Below, piece after piece: positions 18,042-26,221 of a stretch of DNA of 64,000 bases. The notes under the pieces were generated by a model. That model did no database searches and was not told the origin of the DNA. It saw only the letters and a list, made by a program, of their open reading frames with translations. How positions within the stretch are numbered: position 1 is the stretch's first letter; each line of letters starts with the position of its first letter. The stretch comes from Mayfieldus profundus (GTDB lineage: Bacteria > Actinomycetota > Thermoleophilia > Solirubrobacterales > 70-9), in NCBI GenBank assembly GCA_038040325.1, contig JBBPIM010000006.1:1-64000 (forward strand), written 5' to 3'. The position numbers were made by a program, and so were the translations under genes.

Positions 18042-19685
18042 CTACATCCGCTCCGGCGCGCTGATCCCGAGCAGGCCCAGCGTGCGCGCGATCGTACGCT
18101 TGGTGAGCACGCAGAGCGCCAGGCGCGAGCCCTCGACGCCCTCCCCCTCGGCCCCCACGACCTTGCAGTCGCGATAGAAGGCGTGAAAGTCGGCGGCGAC
18201 CGTCCCCGCATAGGCGCAGAGACGGTGGGGCGCTCTGCGCTCCGCTGCCTCCGAGACCTCGTCGGACAGCTCCAGCAGTCGCTTGATCAGGGTGCGTTCG
18301 GCGGGCTCCAGCGCGGCCGTCACCCCACGCTGGTCGGCGGCCAGTGCCCGCTCCTCGGCCCCCTCCCCCGCCTTGCGCAGGATGCTCGCGATCCGCGCGT
18401 GTGCGTACTGCACGTAATACACCGGGTTCTCGTTCGACTCGCGCCGGGCCAGCTCCAGGTCGAGGTCGACCGTCGTGTCGTGGCTGCGCTGCAGCATGAA
18501 GAAGCGGGTCGCGTCGGCCCCGATGTCTGACACCAGCTCGTCGAGGGTGACGAAGTCGCCGCGGCGCTTTGACATCTGCGCCCGCTCTCCCCCCTCGACG
18601 ATGTGAACGAACTGGATGATCTGGGCTTCGAAGGAATCGGGCTCGTAGCCCAGCGCCGCGATTGCCGCCCGCATCCTCGGCAAGTAGCCGTGATGGTCGG
18701 CGCCGAGGACGTCGAGCAGCCGCTCGAAGCCACGCTGCAGCTTGTCGAGGTGGTAGGCGATATCGGTGGCGAAGTAGGTCGGCTCCCCGCCCTTGCGGAG
18801 CAGCACCCGGTCCTTGTCGTCGCCGAACTGCGTCGTGCGCAGCCAGGTAGCGCCCTCGCTCTGGTAGACGTGGCCGGCCGCCTGGAGCTTCTCGATCGCC
18901 GCCCCGACCATTTCCCTGTCGTGAAGCGAGCGCTCCGAGAACCATTCGTCGAAGCTGACGCCGAAGCGTTCCAGCGAGGAGCGAATCGCCTCGAGCATCA
19001 GGGAGACCGCGCGCTCCTCGACGACAGCGGTGTCCGATGCGTCGACACCTTCGCCGGCCAGGCGCCCGGCCAGGTCCTTGACGTACTGGCCCTCGTAGCC
19101 GTCCTCGGGCGGGTCCGCGCCCGACATCGCCGCGGCCACCGAGGCCGCGAAGCGGTCGATCTGGCCTCCGGTGTCGTTGACGTAGTACTCGCGGCTCACC
19201 TCGTGGCCGATCGCCTCGAGCGTTCGCGCGACCGCATCGCCGTAGGCGGCGTGGCGGCCGCCGGCGGCGGTCACGGGCCCAGTCGGATTCGCCGAGACGA
19301 ACTCGACGAGCACTCGCTGCGGAGACTCGACTGCCGCGATTCCCATGCTCCCGCCGGCCTCGACCAGGTCGGCTACCGCGCCTCTGAACCAGCCGTCGGC
19401 GAGGAAGAAATTGACGAACCCGGGCCCGGCGACCTCGATGCGCTCAGCCCCGGCGCCCAGCCGCTCCGCGATCTCGGCGCGGAGCCGTTCGGCGACGTCC
19501 CGCGGGGCCTCGCCGAGAGGGGCCGCCAGAAGCATCGCGGCGTTCGAGGAGTAGTCGCCGAGGTCAGGCTTGGGCGGCCGTTCGAGAGTGGCTTCCTGGG
19601 CAGGCCCGTCTCCGTCGGGAATCAATGACCGCGCCGCTTCGTCGAGCGCGGCGCGCAGCTCGGCGATGGGATCTGCGGCGGGCAC
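18042..19685 (-). CDS. argS: Arginyl-tRNA synthetase
   Basis: 547 residues. N-terminal Add-1 domain (GDYSSNAAMLLA, GPGFVNFFL), class I catalytic domain (VEFVSANPTGP, EYYVNDTGGQIDRF, TYFATDIAYHLDKL, LGADHHGYLPRM), the KMSKS-like loop QMSKRRGDFVTL, and a C-terminal DALR helical domain (NPVYYVQYAHARI, ALCVLTKRTIARTLGLLGI). It charges tRNA-Arg. The odd point is the HIGH site: after SANPTGPV the residues at 139-142 are TAAG instead of HxGH/HxGG. All else looks functional. The stop is 10 bases from the sugar-transferase relic. Confidence 0.95.
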   Translation of the reverse strand: MPAADPIAELRAALDEAARSLIPDGDGPAQEATLERPPKPDLGDYSSNAAMLLAAPLGEAPRDVAERLRAEIAERLGAGAERIEVAGPGFVNFFLADGWFRGAVADLVEAGGSMGIAAVESPQRVLVEFVSANPTGPVTAAGGRHAAYGDAVARTLEAIGHEVSREYYVNDTGGQIDRFAASVAAAMSGADPPEDGYEGQYVKDLAGRLAGEGVDASDTAVVEERAVSLMLEAIRSSLERFGVSFDEWFSERSLHDREMVGAAIEKLQAAGHVYQSEGATWLRTTQFGDDKDRVLLRKGGEPTYFATDIAYHLDKLQRGFERLLDVLGADHHGYLPRMRAAIAALGYEPDSFEAQIIQFVHIVEGGERAQMSKRRGDFVTLDELVSDIGADATRFFMLQRSHDTTVDLDLELARRESNENPVYYVQYAHARIASILRKAGEGAEERALAADQRGVTAALEPAERTLIKRLLELSDEVSEAAERRAPHRLCAYAGTVAADFHAFYRDCKVVGAEGEGVEGSRLALCVLTKRTIARTLGLLGISAPERM

Positions 19686-19741
19686 TCCCTAATCGTATGG
19701 ATCAACGATCGTGCGGCCCGGCGAGCCGGCGGCGATCGATC

Positions 19742-21268
19742 CTAGAAGCGGTAGGCGCGCACGAACGAGGTCCGCAGGACCCGCCCGCCCGGCAGTTTGC
19801 TTGCCGCCGCCCAGCGCCGGCCGGGCCGGAAGCGCGCCATGAAGCTGAAGTAGCCGCGCCGGTTGGTTCGCACCGTGCGCAGATGCTGGAGGCGCCCGCG
19901 AACCACGGTTCCGCGCCCGGGGTGAACTTCGCGGACCGGTTCCTTGACGCTCACCTCGACGGTGCGCTTTCCGCGCCTCGGCCGCGCGTTGCCCCAGATC
20001 CGGACCCGCCGGGCGCCCACCCGCCGCACGAGGAACGTCATCGCAAAGGCATCGTAGGAGGGCTTCGCGGCCCCGTTGTGGACGCGCAGGCCGGTCGTAA
20101 AGGAAATCGCGGAGCTCGGGGGGTCGTCGTTCAGCAGGTACTGTGCGGAGGACCGCACCCAGCGGTAGCCGTAAAGCAGGTACTCGGCGATCGCCATGTA
20201 CTTCACCTGTGTGGCACGACTCACTCCCTCACGCCCGGTCGGAACGCCGTACTCGGTGACGTAGACGGGGAGCACCCTGCTGGTCGCCCCGGCGCGGGCC
20301 GACCTGCTCAGGGCCTGCCGCAGCCGGGCCAGGTTGCCCACCATGAGGAGATTGCGCGACTTGGCGAAGGGAGGGTCGTAGGGGTCATAGGGGTGGTGCC
20401 CCCATCCGCTGGCCTCGATCGGGGCGCAACCGCCGACAGGCTGGTAGTTCTGGTCGAGGCAGAAGACATCCCGCAGAAACGCCAGCGGGCTGGTCGAGTC
20501 CACGCCCGGGCCGGGCGAGGTTTCGCCGATCAGCACCCGATCGCCCCCGTGGCCCGAGGCGGCGAAGCCGGCCTTGGCGGCGAGGAACAGCTGCCGGTAC
20601 AGCCGGCCGGATTGCGACACGCCGTTTGAGAACTGGGGCCGCAGGAACAGACTCAGGTTCGGCTCGTTCCAGACCGCCCAGGAAAGGACGCGGGGCAATG
20701 GGACCGATTCGCCCCCGAACGCGGGAAGGAAGCAGTTCTCGCGGCCGTTGTGCGGATCGCAGAAGCCGCTGTAGCGGAGGCCGACCGCGGTGACGAACGA
20801 CTGGAACTCGTCCGGGAGCGGGTCCTCCAGGGCGCTTGAACCGGAGGCGCTTGCCCAATTCGGAATCGGCGAGGACGGAACCAGCATCACCTTCATGCCG
20901 CGCGCAGAGGCGGCGGTGACGAAATGGTCGACAGCGCCCCAAAGAGGGTCGCGGTAGGCGGACGGATTGCGGGGGTCGAAGCCCTCCGGCCTCTCGCCGG
21001 CCTCCGGGCTCGGCGCCAGCTGCCGCCAGGGAAGCAGCATCCGCACCACATCGACCCCCTGCCTCGAGAGCCGCTGGAGGAGCTGTGCGCGCTTACCGAT
21101 CGACAGTCCGAGCGCACTGGTTCCGGGATCGAAGATCAGCGACTGCGTCGGCGAGGCCGAGGCAGTGCAGGGGCTGACAGCGACGACCAGAAGCGACGCC
21201 GCCAGCACCCCCACGATGCCCCCGCCACGCCTGCAGTGGACGCTCGATACCCAAATGTTCATCTTCAT
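19742..21268 (-). CDS. Secreted clan-A (TIM-barrel) glycoside hydrolase-like protein
   Basis: 508 residues. Signal peptide in the first 40 residues. The barrel shows VDVVRMLLPWRQLAP, KVMLVPSSPIPNW, the acid/base motif SWAVWNEPN (Glu202) and a later strand end PVYVTEYGVPT (Glu339) as nucleophile candidate, the two-glutamate layout of clan GH-A (GH5/GH39-like). A C-terminal beta-rich basic region (about 410-508, VEVSVKEPVREVHPGRGTVV, TNRRGYFSFMARF) looks like an added wall- or carbohydrate-binding domain. Substrate unknown. Paired cysteines fit an exported protein. Confidence 0.77.
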   Translation of the reverse strand: MKMNIWVSSVHCRRGGGIVGVLAASLLVVAVSPCTASASPTQSLIFDPGTSALGLSIGKRAQLLQRLSRQGVDVVRMLLPWRQLAPSPEAGERPEGFDPRNPSAYRDPLWGAVDHFVTAASARGMKVMLVPSSPIPNWASASGSSALEDPLPDEFQSFVTAVGLRYSGFCDPHNGRENCFLPAFGGESVPLPRVLSWAVWNEPNLSLFLRPQFSNGVSQSGRLYRQLFLAAKAGFAASGHGGDRVLIGETSPGPGVDSTSPLAFLRDVFCLDQNYQPVGGCAPIEASGWGHHPYDPYDPPFAKSRNLLMVGNLARLRQALSRSARAGATSRVLPVYVTEYGVPTGREGVSRATQVKYMAIAEYLLYGYRWVRSSAQYLLNDDPPSSAISFTTGLRVHNGAAKPSYDAFAMTFLVRRVGARRVRIWGNARPRRGKRTVEVSVKEPVREVHPGRGTVVRGRLQHLRTVRTNRRGYFSFMARFRPGRRWAAASKLPGGRVLRTSFVRAYRF

Positions 21269-21306
21269 AGATGCAGGGAGATAGCGTAGGCTAGGCGCTA
21301 GAAATC

Positions 21307-21906
21307 ATGGATGCGACGATTACGCGACGCTGGAGGCGGAGGTGGAATGTTCTGGCTCTGTTCGTCGCTGCCGGTTTTATCCTTGCTTTGAGCCTCTCCC
21401 TTGCTGAGATCGGAGTGGCTGACTCGGATCAGGGGTCGGCGACGGCCGTTCCCAGTCAGTCAACGGCGAAATGCAAGGGTCAGACGGCGACGATCGGGCC
21501 TGGGACTTTGGGCGCAGGCGGTCCAAGTGGCCCGAGCGGTCCAAGTGGCCCGAGCGGTCCAAGTGGCCCGAGCGGTCCAAGTGGTCGGAGCAGGTCAACC
21601 GCGCAAGCGGGCCTCGCCCGCAGTCTCACAGGGACCTCGGGGCGAGACGTGATCGTCGGGACCTCGGCCAGGGACAGGATCAACGCCCGGGGAGGCAACG
21701 ACCTGGTTTGCGCCAGGGGCGGCAAGGACAAGGTCAAGGGCGGCTCCGGCAAGGACAAGCTCTTCGGTCAGGGCGGAGCCGACAAGCTTCTTGGCGGCCG
21801 GGGCAGGGACAAGCTGAAGGGCGGCGCCGGCAACGACACCCTGATCGGCGGACCGGGCTTCGACAGACTGGCCGGCGGAGCCGGCACGGACATCACCAAG
21901 CCGTAG
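21307..21906 (+). CDS. Secreted RTX-repeat protein with collagen-like GPS repeats
   Basis: 199 residues. N-terminal membrane/signal segment (VLALFVAAGFILALSLSLA), a CKGQTATIG cysteine segment, then seven consecutive Gly-Pro-Ser triplets at about residues 71-93, then GTSGRDVIVGTSARDRI, GGNDLVCARGG and five or six GGxGxDxLxGG repeats. The cysteine-flanked RTX module is closely similar to the one at the C-terminus of the propeller gene at 4749. Gly-Pro-Ser repeats resemble bacterial collagen-like linkers. Probably an exported surface protein. ATG at 21307 lies 38 bases from the divergent glycosidase start. Confidence 0.78.
   Translation: MDATITRRWRRRWNVLALFVAAGFILALSLSLAEIGVADSDQGSATAVPSQSTAKCKGQTATIGPGTLGAGGPSGPSGPSGPSGPSGPSGPSGRSRSTAQAGLARSLTGTSGRDVIVGTSARDRINARGGNDLVCARGGKDKVKGGSGKDKLFGQGGADKLLGGRGRDKLKGGAGNDTLIGGPGFDRLAGGAGTDITKP
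21520..21588 (+). repeat. 18-bp tandem repeat encoding Gly-Pro-Ser triplets
   Basis: The unit GGTCCAAGTGGCCCGAGC occurs about 3.8 times in perfect tandem inside the RTX gene, giving the GPSGPS run. Because the unit is a multiple of three, copy number changes would keep the frame. Confidence 0.95.
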
Positions 21907-21918
21907 GCGCCGCCGGGA

Positions 21919-22335
21919 TCAGTAGTGGTATCGCTCGCCGGCGAGGATCTTGGCGGCCCGAAACAGCTGCTCGAGCACGACCACGCGCGCGATTTGATGC
22001 GGCAGCGTCGCCGGGCCCAGCGAGATCCGCTGGTCGGCCGCCTCGAGAGCCTCGGCCGGCAGCCCCTGGGGCCCGCCGACCAGCAGCCATAGGTCGCGCG
22101 CTTCGAGCCGCCGCTCGTCGAGCCAGCGGCTCCAATCGAGCGAGTCGAGCGGCTCGCCGGCGCGGTCGAGCGCCACCACCCGCCCATCGCCGGGCAGCTT
22201 CGCCACCAGGTCGGCGTCGTCCCGCGCCTCGACCACGGTGACCGGCTGGTAGCGACCGAGCAGCTTGCGGTAATGGGCGTCGGCTTCGCGGAAGGGATCC
22301 TGGGCCCGCCCCACCGTCAGCAGCGTTGTCTTCAC
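21919..22335 (-). CDS. rlmH: 23S rRNA pseudouridine1915 N3-methyltransferase
   Basis: 138 residues from the GTG at 22335: HYRKLLGRYQPVTVVEARD, VVALDRAGEPLDS, the SPOUT-fold LWLLVGGPQGLPAEAL (SAM-binding knot) and the C-terminal ISLGPATLPHQIARVVVLEQLFRAAKILAGERYHY, which is diagnostic for RlmH. The N-terminal KTTLLTVGRAQDPFREA is slightly divergent. The start overlaps the stop of the protease gene by four bases (GTGA). Confidence 0.93.
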   Translation of the reverse strand: MKTTLLTVGRAQDPFREADAHYRKLLGRYQPVTVVEARDDADLVAKLPGDGRVVALDRAGEPLDSLDWSRWLDERRLEARDLWLLVGGPQGLPAEALEAADQRISLGPATLPHQIARVVVLEQLFRAAKILAGERYHY

Positions 22336-23615
22336 CGCCGCTGCTCGCGCTCGAACTCGACCGCGGCCCCGATCCGCTCCATCGTGTCCGGATGGGTGCC
22401 GAACAGCCACTGCATCACGGCGGGGGGCGACGGGTCGCCCAGGTTGGTCAGCGCGAGGCGCTTTTGCAGTCCGATCAGGCCCTGGGGGTCGCCGGTCAGC
22501 TGCAGCGCGAAGGTGTCGGCCCGGGCCTCGACGCGGCGCGAGAGCTGGTTGCCGGCGACCCCAAGCCCGAACACGACGAGCGCCATGGTCAGCGCCAGCG
22601 CCGGCAGCGCCGCCGGCGAGCGTGGGTCGTCACCGCTGCGCCGCGCCAGCGCCTCGCTGCCGAGCTGGACCAGCAGGACGCCGAGCGGCGCCACCAGGGC
22701 AACCCAGCCGATCCCGCGCCAGATGTCGTCGCCCTTCACGTGCCCCAGCTCGTGGGCAATCAGCGAGCTGAGCTCGTCGCGGTCCAGCTCGCGCAGTGCG
22801 TTGTCGTAGATCACCACCCGCTTGGTCGGGCCGAGCCCGTTGACGTAGGCGTTCAGCGCGGTCGAGCGGCGGCTGGCATCGACCCGGTACACGTCCCCGA
22901 CCTCGACCCCGGCCCGCTCCCCGAGCCTGACCACCTCCGAACGCGTCCCGCCCGGAGGCAGCTCCTCGAAGCGGTTGAACAGCGGCGCCAGCACGACCGG
23001 CGCCAGCCAGGTGAAGACGACCGCGAGCGCGACCACGGCAACACTGCCTCCGATCCACCAGCGGCGGCCGAGCCGGCGCATCATCGCCACCGCCAGGGCG
23101 CCGCCGATGCCGGCCAGCGCCGCCCCGAGCGCCCCCGACTTGGCGACGTCTCCGAGCCAGGGCCCAATGCCCTGCGTCGCGAGCCCGACGTCACGGGCGC
23201 GCTCGTGGGCCGCGATCCCGGTCGGCAGCGCGGCCACCGCGAGCGTCAGCGAGATCCCCGCCCCCACTGTCGCCCCGCCAAGCAGCGGTCGCCGAGCGGC
23301 GAGGTGGAGCCCGCGGCGCAGAGGCTCGGGCCGCCAGACCGCGAGCACGACCAGCACCGCACCCTCGACCGCAAGCGTCCCGATGCCGAGCAGGCGCTGA
23401 GTGTCGCGGTAGTCGTGCGCACGGTCGAGCTGTGACTGCGAGAAGTAGGCGCGCTCGGACACCGACGCGGGCTCGACGACCTCTCCACGCGGCCGCAGCA
23501 GCCAGACGGCCGCCTCGGCGACGATCACGGCAGCGACCGCGGCGGCGCCGATCCGCACCGCAGCGGGTCGCCCCGCCAGCGGGCGTGGACGGCGGGAGGG
23601 TGCCGCGACTGCCAT
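22332..23615 (-). CDS. M48A (Ste24-type) membrane metalloprotease
   Basis: 427 residues from the ATG at 23615. Multiple membrane helices flank the catalytic site. The zinc motif is LIAHELGHVKGDD, with a downstream RRVEARADTFALQLTGD that supplies the third ligand. The N-terminal helices, the DVYRVDASRRSTALNAYVNGLGPTKRVVIYDNAL segment and overall length match the CAAX-protease-like Ste24 group rather than shorter HtpX. Likely a membrane-protein quality-control protease. It is coupled to rlmH downstream by a four-base overlap. Confidence 0.9.
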   Translation of the reverse strand: MAVAAPSRRPRPLAGRPAAVRIGAAAVAAVIVAEAAVWLLRPRGEVVEPASVSERAYFSQSQLDRAHDYRDTQRLLGIGTLAVEGAVLVVLAVWRPEPLRRGLHLAARRPLLGGATVGAGISLTLAVAALPTGIAAHERARDVGLATQGIGPWLGDVAKSGALGAALAGIGGALAVAMMRRLGRRWWIGGSVAVVALAVVFTWLAPVVLAPLFNRFEELPPGGTRSEVVRLGERAGVEVGDVYRVDASRRSTALNAYVNGLGPTKRVVIYDNALRELDRDELSSLIAHELGHVKGDDIWRGIGWVALVAPLGVLLVQLGSEALARRSGDDPRSPAALPALALTMALVVFGLGVAGNQLSRRVEARADTFALQLTGDPQGLIGLQKRLALTNLGDPSPPAVMQWLFGTHPDTMERIGAAVEFEREQRR

Positions 23616-23679
23616 CGCCCCTACGATAGACGGCCGTTTTCGCCGGGCCGGGACCCGGGGACCCCGTCGTGGGACATCC

Positions 23680-24420
23680 ATGCGCGCAGCGGTGATCAGC
23701 GACATCCACGCCAACCTGCCCGCCCTCGAGGCGGTGCTGAAGGCGATCGACGACACCGACACAGACGAGATCTGGTGCCTCGGCGACGTGGTCGGCTACG
23801 GCGCCCAGCCCGACGGCTGCGCGGAGCTGGTCAAGCAACGCTGCGACACCTGCCTGGTCGGGAACCACGACCTGGCGGTGCTCGGCGAGCTCGACGTGTC
23901 CTCGTTCTCCTCAGCGGCGGCGGCGGCGGTGACCTGGACCCAGGAGACCGCGGAGCAGGCGACGATGGACTTCCTGCGCGACCTGGAGCCGGCCGGAGAA
24001 CGAAGCGGCGTGGCGCTGTTTCACGCTTCCCCACGCGACCCGGTCTGGGAGTACGTGCTGTCGATCGAGCAGGCCGAGCACAACCTCGAGGTGCAGCCGC
24101 AGCGGGTCGCCCTGATCGGCCACTCGCACGTGGCGCTGTTCTTCTCCGGTCCCGAGCCCGGAGGCGCCGGTGGCGTGCGCGGCGTGCAGGCCGACGACGG
24201 CGCCACGCTCGACATCGCCGAGGGGCGCTGGCTGATCAACCCCGGCAGCGTCGGCCAGCCGCGCGACGGCGATTCGCGCGCCGCCTGGCTGGAGCTGGAC
24301 ACGGGCGAGTGGACCGCGCGCTACCGCCGCGCCGAGTACGACATCGACCTTGCCGCAGGGCCGATCGCCGAGTCGGACCTGCCGCGCCACCTCGCCGACC
24401 GCCTCTACCTCGGTCAGTAG
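23680..24420 (+). CDS. Metallophosphoesterase (YfcE/calcineurin-like)
   Basis: 246 residues with a full set of metal-binding motifs: SDIHANLPALEAVL (Asp8, His10), CLGDVVGYGAQP, LVGNHD, a histidine in LFHASPRD, IGHSHVALFF and NPGSVGQPRDGD. The pattern matches the YfcE-like/diadenosine-tetraphosphatase-related group often annotated as predicted phosphodiesterases. Cytoplasmic, no signal peptide. The start has no strong ribosome-binding site. It precedes the lipoprotein and kinase genes in the same direction with a 2-base gap. Confidence 0.9.
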   Translation: MRAAVISDIHANLPALEAVLKAIDDTDTDEIWCLGDVVGYGAQPDGCAELVKQRCDTCLVGNHDLAVLGELDVSSFSSAAAAAVTWTQETAEQATMDFLRDLEPAGERSGVALFHASPRDPVWEYVLSIEQAEHNLEVQPQRVALIGHSHVALFFSGPEPGGAGGVRGVQADDGATLDIAEGRWLINPGSVGQPRDGDSRAAWLELDTGEWTARYRRAEYDIDLAAGPIAESDLPRHLADRLYLGQ

Positions 24421-24422
24421 GC

Positions 24423-24989
24423 ATGAGACTCGCTTCGCGTAGGCTCACGGAAATGGCCCGGCTCACGCTTTCGGTAGTCGCTCTCTGCTTCGGCGCCGTC
24501 TCCGCTGTGGCGCTCGTCTCGTGCGGGGGAGGAGGCAGCGACGAGGGCCTGCTGCCGGGCGAGACGGCATCCGAGATAGTCGCCAACCTCGACACGGTGC
24601 AGTCGCTGGCGGACAGCGGCGACTGTATGGGCGCCGCGTCTGCCGCGCGCGAGGTGCAGACGCAGATCAACGAACTCGACACCTCGGGCGCCAGGGTGGA
24701 CCCGCAGCTTCAGGAGCAGCTTTCAAAGGGTGCGGCACTGCTGATCAGCGTCGCCGAGGACCCGAACGGGTGCACCGCGACCACCATCGAGGAGACGCAG
24801 ACCACCGAGCCGACCACGACCGAGGAAACCGAGACGACCACCACCACCGAGCAAACCGAGACGACCACGGAGAACACCGAGCCGACCACCACGACCACGA
24901 CTCAGCCCACGACGACGACTCCCACGACTCCCACAACCCCCACCGGCGGCACCGGGACCGGCCGCGCCGGCTCGAAGCGGAGCAAGTGA
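24423..24989 (+). CDS. Threonine-rich lipoprotein coupled to a Ser/Thr kinase gene
   Basis: 188 residues (or 178 from an internal ATG at 24453). A hydrophobic segment ends in a lipobox ALVSC, followed by a small helical domain (about 40-105: NLDTVQSLADSGDCMGAASAAREVQTQINELD) with two cysteines, then a long Thr/Glu/Pro-rich low-complexity tail (TTTEETETTTTTEQ type) and a short basic end. The tail looks like a flexible wall-spanning spacer. The TGA overlaps the kinase ATG (TGATG), so the two are translationally coupled; the lipoprotein may be a sensor or client of the kinase, an inference. Confidence 0.78.
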   Translation: MRLASRRLTEMARLTLSVVALCFGAVSAVALVSCGGGGSDEGLLPGETASEIVANLDTVQSLADSGDCMGAASAAREVQTQINELDTSGARVDPQLQEQLSKGAALLISVAEDPNGCTATTIEETQTTEPTTTEETETTTTTEQTETTTENTEPTTTTTTQPTTTTPTTPTTPTGGTGTGRAGSKRSK

Positions 24990-26215
24990 TGGCCGCCGGA
25001 ATGCTTTCAGAGCGCTATGAGATCGGCGACCGGCTCGGCTCGGGCGGAATGTCGAGCGTCTACAAGGCCACCGACCGCATCCTCGAGCGCACCGTGGCGG
25101 TCAAGATCCTCGCCGAGCACCTCTCCGACGACGAGCGGTTCGTCGCCCGCTTCCGGCGCGAGGCGCTGGCGGTCGCGCAGCTGATCCACCCCAACATCGT
25201 GCAGGTCTACGACACCGGCGTCGACGAGGACCGCCACTACATCGTCATGGAGTACGTCGAGGGACGCTCAGGCGCCCAGCTGCTGCAGCGCAAGGGGTAT
25301 CTCGACCCGGAGACCACCGTGACGATCGGGTCACAGTCCTGCGCCGGGCTCGACTATGCACACCGGCGCGGGATCATCCACCGCGACGTCAAGCCCGGCA
25401 ACCTGATGATCGTCGGCGGGCCCGCCGAGCCGGTGCCGAGCGGGGACGGCGGCGAGATGACGATCAAGCTGACCGACTTCGGCATCGCCCGGGCCGCCGA
25501 GCAGACCCGGATCACCCAGGTCGGCTCGGTGGTCGGCACGGCGGCCTACCTTGCGCCCGAGCAGGTGCGGGGCGAGGAGGCGACGCCGGCCTCCGACGTC
25601 TATGCGCTGGGGGTCGTGCTCTATCAGTTCCTCACCGGCCGCCTGCCCTTCGAGGGCTCTTCGCTGGCCGAGCTGGCCGTGCGCCAGCAGAACGAGCGTC
25701 CGCTGGCACCGCGCACCTACAACGACGAGGTGCCGGAGACGCTCAGCTCGGCCGTGCTGCGCGCGCTCGAGGGAGACACCGAACGCCGGTTCCTCACCGC
25801 CGAGCAGCTTTCCGACGGGCTACGGCGCGGACTCGCGGGCGAGGACGTCACCCTGCCCTTGGAGCAGGGGACGCCGACCCGGCCGCTCCTCGAGGAGGAC
25901 GCGGCCACCCGCCAGCTCGAGCGGACCGAGCAGCGTCGCGCGCCCGAGCCGCGGGCCGCGCCTACACCCCCGCGCCGCGCCCGGCCGCCGCAACCGCTCG
26001 GGCCGGCCGAGCGGCGCCGGCCCTCGGCCTTCGTGCGGATGATGCGTGGAATCGGGGCACTGGTGGCGCTGCTGCTGATCGCCGCCGCGGTCGCGGCGGG
26101 GGTGATCCTGCTGACCGGCGACTCGACCGGGGTGAAGCTGAAGGAAGTCGGCGGGGACACGGTGGACCGGGTCGCGGACGAGCTGCGCCAGCTCGTCCAG
26201 GACAACACCCGCTAG
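24989..26215 (+). CDS. Membrane Ser/Thr protein kinase (PknB-like, no PASTA domain)
   Basis: 408 residues. Kinase domain about 9-280: glycine loop LGSGGMSSVY, VAVKIL (Lys39), HRDVKPGN (Asp133), DFG (163-165), and GTAAYLAPEQ. An insertion rich in Gly/Pro/Asp (about 143-157) separates the catalytic loop from DFG. A proline/arginine-rich juxtamembrane region leads to one membrane helix (IGALVALLLIAAAVAAGVILL), leaving only about 35 residues outside, so there is no PASTA sensor. Coupling to the upstream lipoprotein suggests that protein may supply the extracellular sensing part. Confidence 0.93.
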   Translation: MAAGMLSERYEIGDRLGSGGMSSVYKATDRILERTVAVKILAEHLSDDERFVARFRREALAVAQLIHPNIVQVYDTGVDEDRHYIVMEYVEGRSGAQLLQRKGYLDPETTVTIGSQSCAGLDYAHRRGIIHRDVKPGNLMIVGGPAEPVPSGDGGEMTIKLTDFGIARAAEQTRITQVGSVVGTAAYLAPEQVRGEEATPASDVYALGVVLYQFLTGRLPFEGSSLAELAVRQQNERPLAPRTYNDEVPETLSSAVLRALEGDTERRFLTAEQLSDGLRRGLAGEDVTLPLEQGTPTRPLLEEDAATRQLERTEQRRAPEPRAAPTPPRRARPPQPLGPAERRRPSAFVRMMRGIGALVALLLIAAAVAAGVILLTGDSTGVKLKEVGGDTVDRVADELRQLVQDNTR

Positions 26216-26221
26216 GCGCCG

